NCBI GenBank assembly: GCA_947455145.1
Contig: CANGME010000003.1
Span: 186,001-250,000, forward strand
DNA length: 64,000 nt
DNA from: Comamonadaceae bacterium
GTDB taxonomy: Bacteria > Pseudomonadota > Gammaproteobacteria > Burkholderiales > Burkholderiaceae_C
Direction of reading: 5' to 3'
This document shows positions 35,048 to 44,754 of the stretch, in pieces. Position 1 is the stretch's first letter. Every line of letters begins with the position of its first letter. The notes under the pieces are model-generated. The model had not been told where the DNA came from, searched no databases, and saw only the letters and a list, made by a program, of their open reading frames with translations. A program made the position numbers and the translations under genes.

Positions 35048-36838
35048 ATGAACTTCGCTCATCACCTTCGTTCTTTAGGCCTGCCTGCGCTGATCCTCGC
35101 GCTGGTGGGTGTCTGCATTCTTCCCGTGCCTGAGTTTTGGATCACCCAGCTCAACTACATCGGCATTGCCAGTTTGGCCGTGCTGGGTCTGGTCTTGCTC
35201 ACTGGTGTGGGCGGGCTCACCTCCTTTGGGCAAGCGGCTTTTGTCGGCATTGGGGCCTACACCACGGCTTACTTGTCAGCCACGATGGAATGGTCGCCCT
35301 GGCTTAGTCTGCTGGTGGGCCTGGGCATCACGGCCATCAGCGCGCTGGTGCTGGGCTGGATCACCTTGCGCATGTCGGGCCACTACCTGCCGCTGGCCAC
35401 CATCGCCTGGGGTTTGTCGCTGTACTACACCATGGGCAACCTGGATGCGCTGGGCAAGTACGACGGTATTTTGAATCTGCCCGGCCTGTCTATAGGCGCT
35501 TGGCAAATCGGCCAGCAGCGGGTGTATTTGCTCTTCACCTGGGCGCTGCTCTTGCTGGCGTGTTTAGGCGTGCAGCGCCTGCTCGATTCACGCGGTGGGC
35601 GCGCCATCCGCGCACTGCGCACCGGCTCCTCTATGGCCGAGGCCATGGGCGTTAACACACTGCGCTACAAGATAGCCATCTTCGTGATGGCAGCACTCTT
35701 GGGCTGCGTCTCGGGTTGGCTGTACGCCCACTTTCAGCGCGCGGTCAATCCAGCCCCGTTTGGCCTGCGCATTGGCATTGAGTATTTGTTCATGGCGGTG
35801 ATGGGCGGGGCTGGTTTTGTTTGGGGTGCGATTGCGGGCACAGCCATCACCACCCTGCTGGCCGACCAGTTGCAAGTGCTGCTGCCCAAGTTGATTGGCC
35901 ACAGCGGCAACTACGAGGTGATTGTGTTTGGCGTGGTGCTGGTGCTGGTGCTGAAGTACGCGCCCGATGGCGTCTGGGCGTTTGTGGATCGGCGCTTGCC
36001 TGCTCCCCCGCGCCGCGATGACACCAGCGGCGGCTGGGCCCAAGCCACCGCTTTAAGCGCGCGTGCCAAACCTGCCCCGCAAGAAGTGGTCTTGCAGGTG
36101 CAGGACATCCGCAAAGAGTTTGGCGGCTTAGTGGCAGTCAACAACATCAACTTCACAGTCAAGGCTGGGCAAATCTTTGGGCTGATTGGCCCCAACGGTG
36201 CGGGCAAGTCCACCACCTTCAACTTGATCACCGGCGTGCTCGCACCCACCAGCGGGCAGGTCACCTACCGGGGTGAAAACATCACCGGCTTGGCCGCGCG
36301 CGGCGTGGCACAACGCGGCATCTCGCGCACGTTTCAGCACGTCAAGCTGATTGCCGACATGACAGTGCTAGAGAACGTGGCCCTGGGCGCGCACCTGCGC
36401 GGCGACAAAGGCGCGCTGTCCGCCATGCTGCGGCTGGACAAGGCCGAAGAACAACGCTTGTTCAAAGAAGCCGCCACACAGCTAACGCGCGTGGGCATGG
36501 GCGAGCAACTGCATGAGTTGGCGGGCAACCTGCCCATGGGCTCGCAGCGCTTGCTGGAGATTGCCCGCGCCCTGTGCAATGACCCGGCCCTGCTGCTGCT
36601 GGATGAGCCCGCTGCGGGCCTGCGTTTTAAGGAAAAACAAGCCTTGATTGAAGTGCTGCGGCAATTGCGCAGCCAGGGCATGAGCATCTTGCTGGTGGAG
36701 CACGACATGGACTTGGTGATGGAGGTGTGCGACCGCATGGTGGTGATGGAGTTCGGCACGCGCTTGATTGAAGGCACGCCGTCAGAGATTCAAGCCAGCC
36801 CCGCTGTGCGCGCCGCCTACCTTGGCACTGAGCATTGA
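35048..36838 (+). CDS. Fused Liv permease/ATPase (LivM-LivG)
   Basis: A 596-residue fusion. Residues 1 to about 320 are a LivM permease with LLTGVGGLTSFGQAAFVGIGAYTTAYL and VMGGAGFVWGAIAGTA. A linker of about 25 residues (PAPPRRDDTSGGWAQATA) follows, then a LivG ATPase. Walker A GPNGAGKST is at 381-389, the variant LPMGSQRLLEIARAL stands for the signature, and Walker B is LLLLDEPAAG. Fusion fixes the permease to its ATPase. Known as a recurrent form in Burkholderiales aromatic-acid clusters. Followed by livF. Confidence 0.95.
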   Translation: MNFAHHLRSLGLPALILALVGVCILPVPEFWITQLNYIGIASLAVLGLVLLTGVGGLTSFGQAAFVGIGAYTTAYLSATMEWSPWLSLLVGLGITAISALVLGWITLRMSGHYLPLATIAWGLSLYYTMGNLDALGKYDGILNLPGLSIGAWQIGQQRVYLLFTWALLLLACLGVQRLLDSRGGRAIRALRTGSSMAEAMGVNTLRYKIAIFVMAALLGCVSGWLYAHFQRAVNPAPFGLRIGIEYLFMAVMGGAGFVWGAIAGTAITTLLADQLQVLLPKLIGHSGNYEVIVFGVVLVLVLKYAPDGVWAFVDRRLPAPPRRDDTSGGWAQATALSARAKPAPQEVVLQVQDIRKEFGGLVAVNNINFTVKAGQIFGLIGPNGAGKSTTFNLITGVLAPTSGQVTYRGENITGLAARGVAQRGISRTFQHVKLIADMTVLENVALGAHLRGDKGALSAMLRLDKAEEQRLFKEAATQLTRVGMGEQLHELAGNLPMGSQRLLEIARALCNDPALLLLDEPAAGLRFKEKQALIEVLRQLRSQGMSILLVEHDMDLVMEVCDRMVVMEFGTRLIEGTPSEIQASPAVRAAYLGTEH

Positions 36839-36852
36839 AAGCGAGGCACAGC

Positions 36853-37638
36853 ATGTCTAACTCCACACCCAACACTTCACCCTCAACGTCATCTACCACC
36901 ACGCCTCTATTGCGCGTGCACAACTTGCACGCCGGTTACGGCAAGGCCGAGGTGCTGCACGGCCTGGCACTGCACGCCGACAAGGGCAGCGTCATCACCG
37001 TCATTGGCCCCAACGGGGCGGGCAAGTCCACCCTGCTCAACGCGCTGATGGGCGTGTTGCCCGCGCAAGGTGTGATTGAGTTCCAGGGCCAATCCATCGC
37101 CGCGCTCTCGCTGGAAGAACGCGTGATGTTGGGCATCGCCTTGGTGCCCGAAAAGCGCGAACTGTTCAGCAGCATGAGCGTGCAAGACAACCTGGTGCTG
37201 GGTGCGTACCGCCAGGTGCGCCTGCGCAACAAGCTCTGGCGCGAACAGCTCGACGTGGTGTACCAATTGTTTCCCCGCCTGCTAGAGCGCCGCTTGCAAG
37301 AGGCGGGCACTTTGTCCGGCGGCGAGCGCCAAATGCTGGCCGTGGGCCGAGCGCTGATGTCGCGCCCCACACTGCTGATGCTGGACGAGCCCAGCCTGGG
37401 CTTGGCCCCGCTGATCGTCAAAGAAATTTTTAAAACCATTGCCACGCTGCGCAGCACCGGCGTGACCACCTTGCTGGTGGAGCAAAACGCCAGAGCCGCA
37501 CTGGAAGCTGCCGACTACGGCTACGTGCTGGAGATGGGTGAAGTGGGCTTGCAGGGTGCGGCGACCGAACTCGCCCATGACCCCCGCGTGATCGACACCT
37601 ACCTAGGTGCAGCCCGCAAAGAAACGGCCACACCATGA
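36853..37638 (+). CDS. livF: Liv-type ABC transporter ATP-binding protein LivF
   Basis: A 261-residue LivF ATPase with a Ser/Thr-rich N-terminal tail of about 20 residues. Walker A is GPNGAGKST, signature LSGGERQMLAVGRAL, Walker B LLMLDEPSLGLAP. The ATG at 36853 follows GAGGCACAGC; a TTG overlapping the upstream stop at 36835 is a less likely start. It ends with an ATGA overlap into the acyl-CoA dehydrogenase gene, tying transport to catabolism. Confidence 0.94.
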   Translation: MSNSTPNTSPSTSSTTTPLLRVHNLHAGYGKAEVLHGLALHADKGSVITVIGPNGAGKSTLLNALMGVLPAQGVIEFQGQSIAALSLEERVMLGIALVPEKRELFSSMSVQDNLVLGAYRQVRLRNKLWREQLDVVYQLFPRLLERRLQEAGTLSGGERQMLAVGRALMSRPTLLMLDEPSLGLAPLIVKEIFKTIATLRSTGVTTLLVEQNARAALEAADYGYVLEMGEVGLQGAATELAHDPRVIDTYLGAARKETATP

Positions 37639-39371
37639 CCGGCTACCAACCCGAGCTGGACGACACGCTCAGCTTGCTGCGTGCCCTGCAAACCCCAGCG
37701 CAGTTGCAATCCCTGCCCGCGCATGCCGAGGTGGACGATGACTTGGTGCAACAGGTGTTGACCGAAGCCGCCAAGTTTGTCGCCGAAGTGGTCGCCCCTT
37801 TGAACCGTGATGGCGACGAGATTGGCTGCCGTCATGAGATCAAAGACGGGTTTGGCCATGTCACCACACCGCCGGGTTTTAAAGACGCCTACCAGGCCTT
37901 CTGGCAAGCAGGCTGGCCCGCCTTGAGCGCCGATCCCGCGCACGGTGGCCAAGGTTTGCCGGTGGTGCTGGAGGCGATTCTTTATGAAATGCTGAGCGCC
38001 GCCAACCACGGCTGGACCATGGCCCCCGGCCTGCTGCACGGCGCGTATGAATGTTTGGCCCACCACGGCAGTGATGAACTCCAAGCCCTCTACCTGAGCA
38101 AAATCGCCACCGGCGAATGGCTAAGCACCATGTGCCTGACCGAGCCGCACGCGGGCAGCGATTTGGGCTTGGCCCGAACCAAGGCTGTGCCCCAGCTTGA
38201 CGGCAGTTATCAACTCAGTGGAACCAAGATTTTCATCTCAGGCGGCGAGCATGATTTGAGCGACAACATCGTCCACCTCGTCCTGGCCCGGCTGCCCGAT
38301 GCGCCGCCTGGGCCCAAGGGTTTGTCGCTGTTTTTGGTGCCCAAGTTCTATCCCGACGGCACGCGCAGCGCCGTGTACTGCGACCGCATCGAAGAAAAAA
38401 TGGGTCTGCACGGCAGCGCCACGTGTGTCATGCGCTTTGACGAGGCCACCAGTTGGATCGTGGGCACGCCGGGGCGCGGCTTGAACGCCATGTTTGTGAT
38501 GATGAACGCGGCGCGCCTGCACGTGGCCCTGCAAGGCCTGGGCCTGCTGAGCGCGGCTTGGCAAAAGGCCGATGCCTATGCTAAGGAGCGCCGCCAGATG
38601 CGCGCGCCCGGTGCAAGCCAGACCAGCCTGATTGCCGACCACCCCGCCATGCGCCGCATCCTGGACACCCAGCGGGCCTGGATCGACGCTGGACGCCTGA
38701 TCGCCTACCGCACGGCGCTAGAGCTCGACATCGCCAAACACCACGCCGAGCCCGCGCGCCGCGAGGCGGCGCAGCGCTGGTGCAGCTTGGTCACCCCGGT
38801 CATCAAAGCGGCCTTCACGCATCAGGCGTTTTATGGCGCTAGCGAATGCCTGCAAGTGTTCGGTGGCCACGGCTATGTGCGTGAATGGGGCATTGAGCAA
38901 ATCGTGCGCGATGCTCGCGTGGCCATGATTTACGAGGGCACCAACGAAATCCAGGCCATCGACCTGCTGGTGCGCAAAGTGCTGCCAGACGGCGCTGCAG
39001 CCCTCACCACCTTGCTGCACGAGCTGCGCCAAGACATGGACGCCAGCCATGCCGCCGATGCGCAAGCCCTGCAACTGTTGACCACGCTGGGCGAAGCCAA
39101 CCATGAACTCGTACGCGCCTGTGCCCAAGACCCGGCCTTGGCCTACTGGGTGGCCGACGACTACCTGCGCGCTGTGGCCCTGGCCCTATTGGCCTGGGCT
39201 TGGGCGCGCATCGATGCGGGCCTGCGCTCGTCTGCCAATCAAGAGCAACTGAACCCGCGCTGGCAAGCTCCAGCACAAGCCCTGCGCCACTGGGTGCTGC
39301 CCGAGTTCGACATGCGAATGAACATCGTGTTACAGCGTTGCCTCAATGCGTCCACCACAACGAGCATCTAA
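37635..39371 (+). CDS. Acyl-CoA dehydrogenase (DmdC-like long form)
   Basis: A 578-residue flavoenzyme of the longer acyl-CoA dehydrogenase branch (ordinary members are about 380). Marks are LSTMCLTEPHAGSDLGLARTKA, GTKIFISGGEHDLSDNIVHLVLAR, EEKMGLHGSATCVMRFD, GGHGYVREWGIEQIVRDARV and MIYEGTNEIQ, with the presumed catalytic base Glu434. The C-terminal 120 residues are the extra helical domain of this branch. In this cluster it could dehydrogenate an arylpropionyl-CoA to the cinnamoyl-CoA that the crotonase then handles; substrate is inference. ATGA-coupled to livF. Confidence 0.92.
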   Translation: MTGYQPELDDTLSLLRALQTPAQLQSLPAHAEVDDDLVQQVLTEAAKFVAEVVAPLNRDGDEIGCRHEIKDGFGHVTTPPGFKDAYQAFWQAGWPALSADPAHGGQGLPVVLEAILYEMLSAANHGWTMAPGLLHGAYECLAHHGSDELQALYLSKIATGEWLSTMCLTEPHAGSDLGLARTKAVPQLDGSYQLSGTKIFISGGEHDLSDNIVHLVLARLPDAPPGPKGLSLFLVPKFYPDGTRSAVYCDRIEEKMGLHGSATCVMRFDEATSWIVGTPGRGLNAMFVMMNAARLHVALQGLGLLSAAWQKADAYAKERRQMRAPGASQTSLIADHPAMRRILDTQRAWIDAGRLIAYRTALELDIAKHHAEPARREAAQRWCSLVTPVIKAAFTHQAFYGASECLQVFGGHGYVREWGIEQIVRDARVAMIYEGTNEIQAIDLLVRKVLPDGAAALTTLLHELRQDMDASHAADAQALQLLTTLGEANHELVRACAQDPALAYWVADDYLRAVALALLAWAWARIDAGLRSSANQEQLNPRWQAPAQALRHWVLPEFDMRMNIVLQRCLNASTTTSI

Positions 39372-39375
39372 GGCT

Positions 39376-39849
39376 ATGACAGACCCCACCAGCAGCCCCG
39401 CAGCCGCAACATCCGCATCCAACGCCCCCATTGACACGCAATTTCTGGAAAGCCTGATCGGCTACAACGCGCGCCGCGCTGCACTGGCCGTGATTGAGCA
39501 GTTCCTCAAACACATGGCGGTGCATGAGTTGCGGCCTGTGAGTTTCTCGGTGCTGTCGCTCATCAAACACAACCCAGGCATCACCTCCAGCCAGTTGTGC
39601 ACCACGTTGGGGATCTTGCCGCCCAACTTGGTTGGGTTGATCAAGCCCCTAGTCAAACGCGCCTTGATCGAGCGCCGACCCCACCCGCACGATGGCCGCG
39701 CCATGGCGCTTCACTTGACAGCCACAGGCCAGCGCGTGATGACCCAAGCCGAGCACACAGCCACAGAGTTGGAACTACAGGCGACCGCCAAGTTGAGTCC
39801 GACCGAGCGTAAAAACCTACTCCAACTTTTGAAAAAAGTGTACGCGTAA
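39376..39849 (+). CDS. MarR-family transcriptional regulator
   Basis: A 157-residue winged helix-turn-helix protein. The DNA-binding part is NPGITSSQLCTTLGILPPNLVGLIKPLVKRALIERRPHPHDGRAMALHLTATG, the MarR wing included (HDGRA). The N-terminal 25 residues are low-complexity. It starts four bases after the acyl-CoA dehydrogenase stop, so is last of the aromatic-CoA/Liv operon. MarR regulators such as CouR and FerC repress hydroxycinnamate operons until an aroyl-CoA binds; the same is likely here but not shown. Confidence 0.9.
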   Translation: MTDPTSSPAAATSASNAPIDTQFLESLIGYNARRAALAVIEQFLKHMAVHELRPVSFSVLSLIKHNPGITSSQLCTTLGILPPNLVGLIKPLVKRALIERRPHPHDGRAMALHLTATGQRVMTQAEHTATELELQATAKLSPTERKNLLQLLKKVYA

Positions 39850-39998
39850 ATACCCGGTTTCTCAGCAGTGTGAGACAAGTTGTAACGCCAGCTATGAATC
39901 TAGGAGCGGGGCAAAAAAGTGAGCTATAGTCGTCCCTCCCTCCCCCATCCAACCCCATTCCGCCCTAACTCGCTGCCCGATCTCAGGAGCTTTTTTCA

Positions 39999-40310
39999 AT
40001 GCTTTCAAAAGAAAACGTCGCTATTGGCCAGCTGCTCAGCCTACTGGAATCTCGCTACGCCATTCGGGTGCTGTGGGCCTTGCGCGATGGTCGGGCCCAG
40101 ACCTTTCGCCTTTTACAAGACAGCGTGGGCGGCATCACCCCCAACACCTTGAACACGCGAATCAAAGAACTGCGCGCGGCGGGACTGATGACGCATGGCG
40201 ATGAAGGCTACCTCGTCACCAGCTCGGGAGCCGACTTGCTCAAGCGTTTGGGCGATCTGCCTGCCTTTGCCAGCAAGTGGGTTCTGAGTCAGGCTAAAAA
40301 AGCCAAATAA
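39999..40310 (+). CDS. HxlR-family winged-helix transcriptional regulator
   Basis: A 103-residue small DNA-binding protein, near the family length. It shows LLESRYAIRVLWALRDGRAQTFRLLQDSVGGITPNTLNTRIKELRAAGLM, the HxlR helix-turn-helix with recognition helix TPNTLNTRIKEL. The usual N-terminal Cys of redox-sensing members is absent. A TCAGGAGC ribosome site precedes the ATG. It lies 55 bases before an FKBP gene. Target unknown. Confidence 0.85.
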   Translation: MLSKENVAIGQLLSLLESRYAIRVLWALRDGRAQTFRLLQDSVGGITPNTLNTRIKELRAAGLMTHGDEGYLVTSSGADLLKRLGDLPAFASKWVLSQAKKAK

Positions 40311-40364
40311 AATAGACGGTTTTAGACAACAGCCATCACCCCGATGGCGCGCAAGGATTATTTG

Positions 40365-40718
40365 ATGATTACCACCCCCTCCGGCCTGCAATACAACGAC
40401 ACCGTCATCGGAACAGGCGAAACCGCCACCAAAGGTCAAAGCGTGACCGTTCACTACACCGGCTGGCTCTACAACAACGAGGCCCAAGGTGCAAAGTTCG
40501 ACTCCAGCAAAGACCGCAACGACCCGTTCGTGTTCTCGCTCGGCGCTGGAATGGTCATCCGTGGTTGGGACGAAGGCGTGGCGGGCATGCAAGTCGGCGG
40601 TGCGCGCACCCTGATCATTCCTGCCGCCCTCGGCTACGGCGCACGAGGTGCAGGTGGTGTGATTCCGCCCAATGCCACACTCAAATTCGACGTAGAGCTG
40701 CTGGGCCTCAAAGGCTAA
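40365..40718 (+). CDS. FKBP-type peptidyl-prolyl cis-trans isomerase
   Basis: A 117-residue single FKBP domain. Conserved residues are VTVHYTGWLYN, FDSSKDRNDPFVFSLGAGMVIRGWDEGVAGMQVGGARTLIIPAALGYG and IPPNATLKFDVELL, covering the full active site. The ATG at 40365 has AAGGA seven bases upstream; an ATG seven codons earlier (40344) is possible. No signal peptide, so cytoplasmic. It assists protein folding and lies just upstream of the grpE-dnaK-dnaJ chaperone genes, separated by a terminator. Confidence 0.93.
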   Translation: MITTPSGLQYNDTVIGTGETATKGQSVTVHYTGWLYNNEAQGAKFDSSKDRNDPFVFSLGAGMVIRGWDEGVAGMQVGGARTLIIPAALGYGARGAGGVIPPNATLKFDVELLGLKG

Positions 40719-40751
40719 GCCTGCGAACTGGTTCTGCCGTGATGAGGCATG

Positions 40752-40779
40752 AAGGGGCTTAGGCCCCTTTTGTTTTTTT
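40752..40779 (+). terminator. Rho-independent terminator after the FKBP gene
   Basis: AAGGGGC and GCCCCTT pair around a TTAG loop, followed by TTGTTTTTTT. It isolates the FKBP gene from the heat-shock operon. Confidence 0.9.
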
Positions 40780-40789
40780 GCCTCCTCCT

Positions 40790-40817
40790 CTTGAAATGCC
40801 GCCAGACGCCTCCATCT
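40790..40817 (+). promoter_or_regulatory. Sigma-32 (heat-shock) type promoter before grpE
   Basis: CTTGAA at 40790-40795, a 13-base spacer, then CCTCCATCT at 40809-40817, close to the RpoH consensus CTTGAA-N13-15-CCCCATNT. It lies directly after the terminator and 44 bases before the grpE ATG. Confidence 0.75.
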
Positions 40818-40860
40818 CCGTGCTTGTCATCTCAACCCCTGACCCTTTCTGACTATTCGC

Positions 40861-41394
40861 ATGTCTGACAAACCTACACCCTCTCACCCCCCCACCCCGG
40901 TGGATGACCAGTCAATTCTGGACACCGATCCCTTGAGTCTGGCTCAAGCCGAATTGGCGACCTTGCAAGCCAAGAGCGCCGAGCTGGCCGACCAGTTCTT
41001 GCGCGCCAAGGCCGAGGCTGAAAACGCCCGCCGCCGCGCAGAGGACGAGATCTCCAAAGCCCGCAAATTTGCGGTCGAAAGCTTTGCTGAGAGCCTGCTG
41101 CCCGTGACCGACAGCTTGGAGGCCAGCCTGCTCATCAAGGACGCCACGCCCGAGCAAATCCGCGAAGGCGCACAGGCCACCTTGCGCCAGCTCAGTGCCG
41201 CGCTAGAGCGCAACAAGGTGATCGCCATCAACCCGCCCGCTGGCGAAAAATTTGACCCGCACAAGCACCAAGCCATCAGCATGGTGCCTGCCGACCAAGA
41301 AGCCAACACCGTGGTCAGCGTGCTGCAAAAGGGCTACACCATTGCGGAGCGCGTGCTGCGCCCAGCCCTGGTGACCGTGGCCGCCCCGAAATAA
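40861..41394 (+). CDS. grpE: GrpE nucleotide exchange factor
   Basis: A 177-residue co-chaperone that releases ADP from DnaK. The N-terminal half is a long coiled coil ([41 protein letters not shown]). The C-terminal beta domain has [16 protein letters not shown] and [27 protein letters not shown], the GrpE signature. It is preceded by a sigma-32-like promoter and followed by dnaK. Confidence 0.97.
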   Translation: MSDKPTPSHPPTPVDDQSILDTDPLSLAQAELATLQAKSAELADQFLRAKAEAENARRRAEDEISKARKFAVESFAESLLPVTDSLEASLLIKDATPEQIREGAQATLRQLSAALERNKVIAINPPAGEKFDPHKHQAISMVPADQEANTVVSVLQKGYTIAERVLRPALVTVAAPK

Positions 41395-41423
41395 ACAATC
41401 GCTTAAAACTTGCTCAAAGTCCG

Positions 41424-41451
41424 CTTGAAAAGCGCTTGAGCAACCCTATCT
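41424..41451 (+). promoter_or_regulatory. Sigma-32 (heat-shock) type promoter before dnaK
   Basis: CTTGAA at 41424-41429, a 14-base spacer, then CCCTATCT at 41444-41451, one base from CCCCATNT. It sits 34 bases before the dnaK ATG and would allow dnaK transcription independent of grpE. Confidence 0.75.
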
Positions 41452-41485
41452 AAATCACATCTATTTTTTTGAATCGGAGTTCATC

Positions 41486-43429
41486 ATGGGAAGAATCATC
41501 GGCATCGACCTCGGCACCACCAACAGCTGCGTCTCCATCATGGAGGGCAACACCACCAAGGTGATCGAGAACTCTGAAGGTGCGCGCACCACGCCGTCCA
41601 TCGTGGCCTACCAAGAAGACGGCGAAGTGCTGGTCGGCGCGTCCGCCAAGCGCCAGGCCGTCACCAACCCGCGTAACACCCTGTACGCCATCAAGCGCTT
41701 GATCGGTCGCAAGTTCACCGAGAAAGAAGTGCAGAAGGACATCAACCTGATGCCCTACACCATTGCCGCTGCCGACAACGGCGACGCTTGGGTGGAAGTG
41801 CGCGGCAAGAAGATTTCGGCCCAACAGGTCAGCGCCGACATTCTGCGCAAGATGAAGAAAACCGCAGAAGATTACCTCGGCGAACCCGTGACAGAAGCCG
41901 TCATCACCGTGCCCGCCTACTTCAACGACGCACAGCGTCAAGCTACCAAAGACGCAGGCCGCATTGCGGGCCTGGACGTCAAACGCATCATCAACGAGCC
42001 CACCGCTGCGGCCTTGGCCTTTGGCTTGGACAAGCACGAAAAAGGCGACCGCAAAATCGCGGTGTATGACTTGGGTGGCGGCACGTTTGACATCTCCATC
42101 ATCGAGATTGCAGACGTAGATGGCGAGAAACAGTTTGAAGTGCTCTCTACCAACGGCGACACCTTCCTCGGCGGCGAAGACTTTGACCAACGCATCATCG
42201 ACTTCATCATTGGCGAGTTCAAGAAAGAACAAGGCGTTGATCTGTCAAAAGACGTGCTGGCATTGCAGCGCCTGAAAGAAGCCGCTGAGAAAGCCAAGAT
42301 TGAGCTGTCATCCTCAGCCGCGACTGACATCAACCTGCCCTACATCACGGCAGACGCTACGGGCCCCAAGCACCTGAACATCAAGCTCACACGCGCCAAG
42401 ATGGAAAGTCTGGTCGATGAGCTGATCGAGCGCACTATTGCGCCTTGCCGGCTTGCCATCAAAGACGCGGGCATTTCCGTGGGCGACATTCAAGACGTGA
42501 TTTTGGTCGGCGGCATGACCCGCATGCCCAAGGTGCAGGACAAGGTCAAAGAACTGTTTGGCAAAGAGCCACGCAAAGACGTGAACCCAGACGAAGCTGT
42601 GGCCGTAGGCGCTGCCATTCAGGGCCAGGTGCTCTCAGGCGACCGCAAGGACGTGCTGTTGCTGGACGTGACGCCACTGTCCTTGGGCATTGAGACCCTG
42701 GGCGGCGTGATGACCAAGATGATCACCAAGAACACGACCATCCCGACCAAATTTGCACAGACCTTCTCCACGGCTGACGACAACCAACCTGCGGTGACCA
42801 TCAAGGTGTTCCAGGGTGAGCGTGAGATTGCATCGGGCAACAAGAGCCTGGGCGAGTTCAACCTGGAAGGCATTCCACCCGCAGCGCGCGGCACGCCGCA
42901 GATTGAAGTGTCGTTTGACATTGACGCCAACGGCATTCTGCACGTGGGCGCCAAAGACAAAGGCACGGGCAAAGAAAACAAAATCACCATCAAAGCCAAC
43001 TCAGGCCTGACCGAAGCCGAAATTCAACAAATGGTGAAAGACGCCGAGCTCAACGCGGCCGATGACCACAAGAAAATCGAACTGGTACAAGCCCGCAACT
43101 CGGCTGAGGCCTCTGCACACAGCGTGAAGAAAAGCTTGGCAGAGTACGGTGACAAACTTGAGGCTGGTGAGAAGGAAAAGATCGAAGCCGCCATCAAGGA
43201 TGTGGAAGAAGCGCTCAAGAGCGACGACAAGGCCGTGATCGAAGAAAAAGCGACCGCACTCATGACCGTCAGCCAGAAGCTGGGCGAGAAGATGTACGCT
43301 GACCAACAAGCCAAGGACGCCGCCGCTCAGGCCGCAGCCGGTGGTGCCGCTGGTGCCGAAGCGCCACAAGCCAAACCCGCCGACGACAACGTGGTGGACG
43401 CGGAAGTGAAAGAAGTCAAAAAAGGCTGA
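41486..43429 (+). CDS. dnaK: Hsp70 chaperone DnaK
   Basis: A 647-residue Hsp70 of normal length. The three family signatures are [13 protein letters not shown] at the N-terminus, [14 protein letters not shown] near residue 190 and [17 protein letters not shown] near 337. The substrate domain begins after [14 protein letters not shown], and the disordered tail ends in the [13 protein letters not shown] motif of proteobacterial DnaK. Folds and protects proteins with GrpE and DnaJ. It has its own heat-shock promoter. Confidence 0.99.
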   Translation: MGRIIGIDLGTTNSCVSIMEGNTTKVIENSEGARTTPSIVAYQEDGEVLVGASAKRQAVTNPRNTLYAIKRLIGRKFTEKEVQKDINLMPYTIAAADNGDAWVEVRGKKISAQQVSADILRKMKKTAEDYLGEPVTEAVITVPAYFNDAQRQATKDAGRIAGLDVKRIINEPTAAALAFGLDKHEKGDRKIAVYDLGGGTFDISIIEIADVDGEKQFEVLSTNGDTFLGGEDFDQRIIDFIIGEFKKEQGVDLSKDVLALQRLKEAAEKAKIELSSSAATDINLPYITADATGPKHLNIKLTRAKMESLVDELIERTIAPCRLAIKDAGISVGDIQDVILVGGMTRMPKVQDKVKELFGKEPRKDVNPDEAVAVGAAIQGQVLSGDRKDVLLLDVTPLSLGIETLGGVMTKMITKNTTIPTKFAQTFSTADDNQPAVTIKVFQGEREIASGNKSLGEFNLEGIPPAARGTPQIEVSFDIDANGILHVGAKDKGTGKENKITIKANSGLTEAEIQQMVKDAELNAADDHKKIELVQARNSAEASAHSVKKSLAEYGDKLEAGEKEKIEAAIKDVEEALKSDDKAVIEEKATALMTVSQKLGEKMYADQQAKDAAAQAAAGGAAGAEAPQAKPADDNVVDAEVKEVKKG

Positions 43430-43457
43430 TAGAGAACCGGCCCATGCCGCTTCACCC

Positions 43458-43502
43458 CGCCGCGCTCGAATGACCTTGACAGGTCTTCGAACGCGGCGTT
43501 TT
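43458..43502 (+). terminator. Stem-loop between dnaK and dnaJ
   Basis: CGCCGCG pairs with CGCGGCG, extended by CTCGAA..GACC with GGTC..TTCGAA, and followed by TTTTG. It may end part of the dnaK transcripts, so that dnaJ is made in lower amount. Confidence 0.8.
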
Positions 43503-43526
43503 GCCTCCAAGATCCGAGAACATTAG

Positions 43527-44663
43527 ATGGCCAAAAAAGACTATTACGACGTGTTGGGTGTCCCCAAGAATGCGTCAGAAGAAGAAATTAAAAAGTCCTA
43601 TCGCAAGATGGCGATGAAGCACCACCCTGACCGCAATCAGGGCGATGGCTCCAAAGCAGCTGAAGAAAAATTCAAAGAAGCCAAAGAGGCTTACGAGATG
43701 CTCTCAGACGCACAAAAGCGCGCCGCCTACGACCAATACGGGCACGCAGGGGTTGACCCGAATATGCGCGGTGGCCCTAGTGAAGGTTTTGGTGGCGGTG
43801 GTTTTGCCGAAGCCTTTGGCGATATTTTTGGTGACATGTTTGGCCAAGGGCAAGGCAAAGCACGCGGTGGTCGGCAGGTGTACCGTGGCAGCGACCTAAG
43901 CTATGCCATGGAAATTACGCTGGAAGAAGCCGCGCACGGCAAAGATGCTCAAATCCGCATCCCCAGTTGGGACAACTGCGAGGTCTGTCATGGCAACGGC
44001 GCCAAACCCGGCACGCAAGTCAAGACCTGCACCACCTGCCACGGTCAAGGTCAGGTGCAAATGCGCCAAGGCTTTTTTAGCGTTCAGCAAACCTGCCCGC
44101 AATGCCGGGGTGCAGGAAAAATCATCCCTGAACCCTGCACTACGTGCCATGGCCAAGGCAAGCTCAAAAAGCAAAAAACGCTGGAAGTCAAAATCCCCGC
44201 CGGCATCGACGGCGGCATGCGCATTCGCAGTGTGGGCAATGGCGAACCCGGCACCAACGGTGGCCCGCCGGGAGACCTCTACATTGAAATCCGACTCAAG
44301 AAACACGATGTCTTTGAGCGCGACGGTGACGACCTGCACTGTTCTGTGCCCGTGAGCATCATCACCGCCACCTTGGGCGGTGAGATCGACATTCCGACTC
44401 TGGATGGCAAGGCCGCGATTGACATCCCCGAAGGTACACAGACCGGCAAACAGTTCCGCCTGCGTGGCAAGGGCATCAAGGGCGTGCGCGCCAGTTACCC
44501 CGGCGACCTGTACTGCCACATCCTGCTAGAGACCCCCGTCAAACTCACTGAGCACCAGCGCAAGCTGATGAAAGAGTTTGGCGAGTCACTGAAAAAAGGT
44601 GGAGGTAAACATTCGCCCGGTGAAGAAAGTTGGGCTGATCGGTTAAAAAACCTTTTTAGCTAA
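43527..44663 (+). CDS. dnaJ: Hsp40 co-chaperone DnaJ
   Basis: A 378-residue class A J protein. The J-domain has [19 protein letters not shown] with the HPD triad near residue 33-35. A Gly/Phe-rich region follows ([20 protein letters not shown]), then four zinc-binding repeats ([32 protein letters not shown]) around 148-212 and the C-terminal substrate domain. It activates DnaK's ATPase. Confidence 0.99.
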   Translation: MAKKDYYDVLGVPKNASEEEIKKSYRKMAMKHHPDRNQGDGSKAAEEKFKEAKEAYEMLSDAQKRAAYDQYGHAGVDPNMRGGPSEGFGGGGFAEAFGDIFGDMFGQGQGKARGGRQVYRGSDLSYAMEITLEEAAHGKDAQIRIPSWDNCEVCHGNGAKPGTQVKTCTTCHGQGQVQMRQGFFSVQQTCPQCRGAGKIIPEPCTTCHGQGKLKKQKTLEVKIPAGIDGGMRIRSVGNGEPGTNGGPPGDLYIEIRLKKHDVFERDGDDLHCSVPVSIITATLGGEIDIPTLDGKAAIDIPEGTQTGKQFRLRGKGIKGVRASYPGDLYCHILLETPVKLTEHQRKLMKEFGESLKKGGGKHSPGEESWADRLKNLFS

Positions 44664-44754
44664 GATTGGATCTGATCAAAATTTGATCCATATCAAAACA
44701 GCATGCTGACAAGTTAGTATCATGTTGTGAACATCAACAACTCAGGAGAACACT

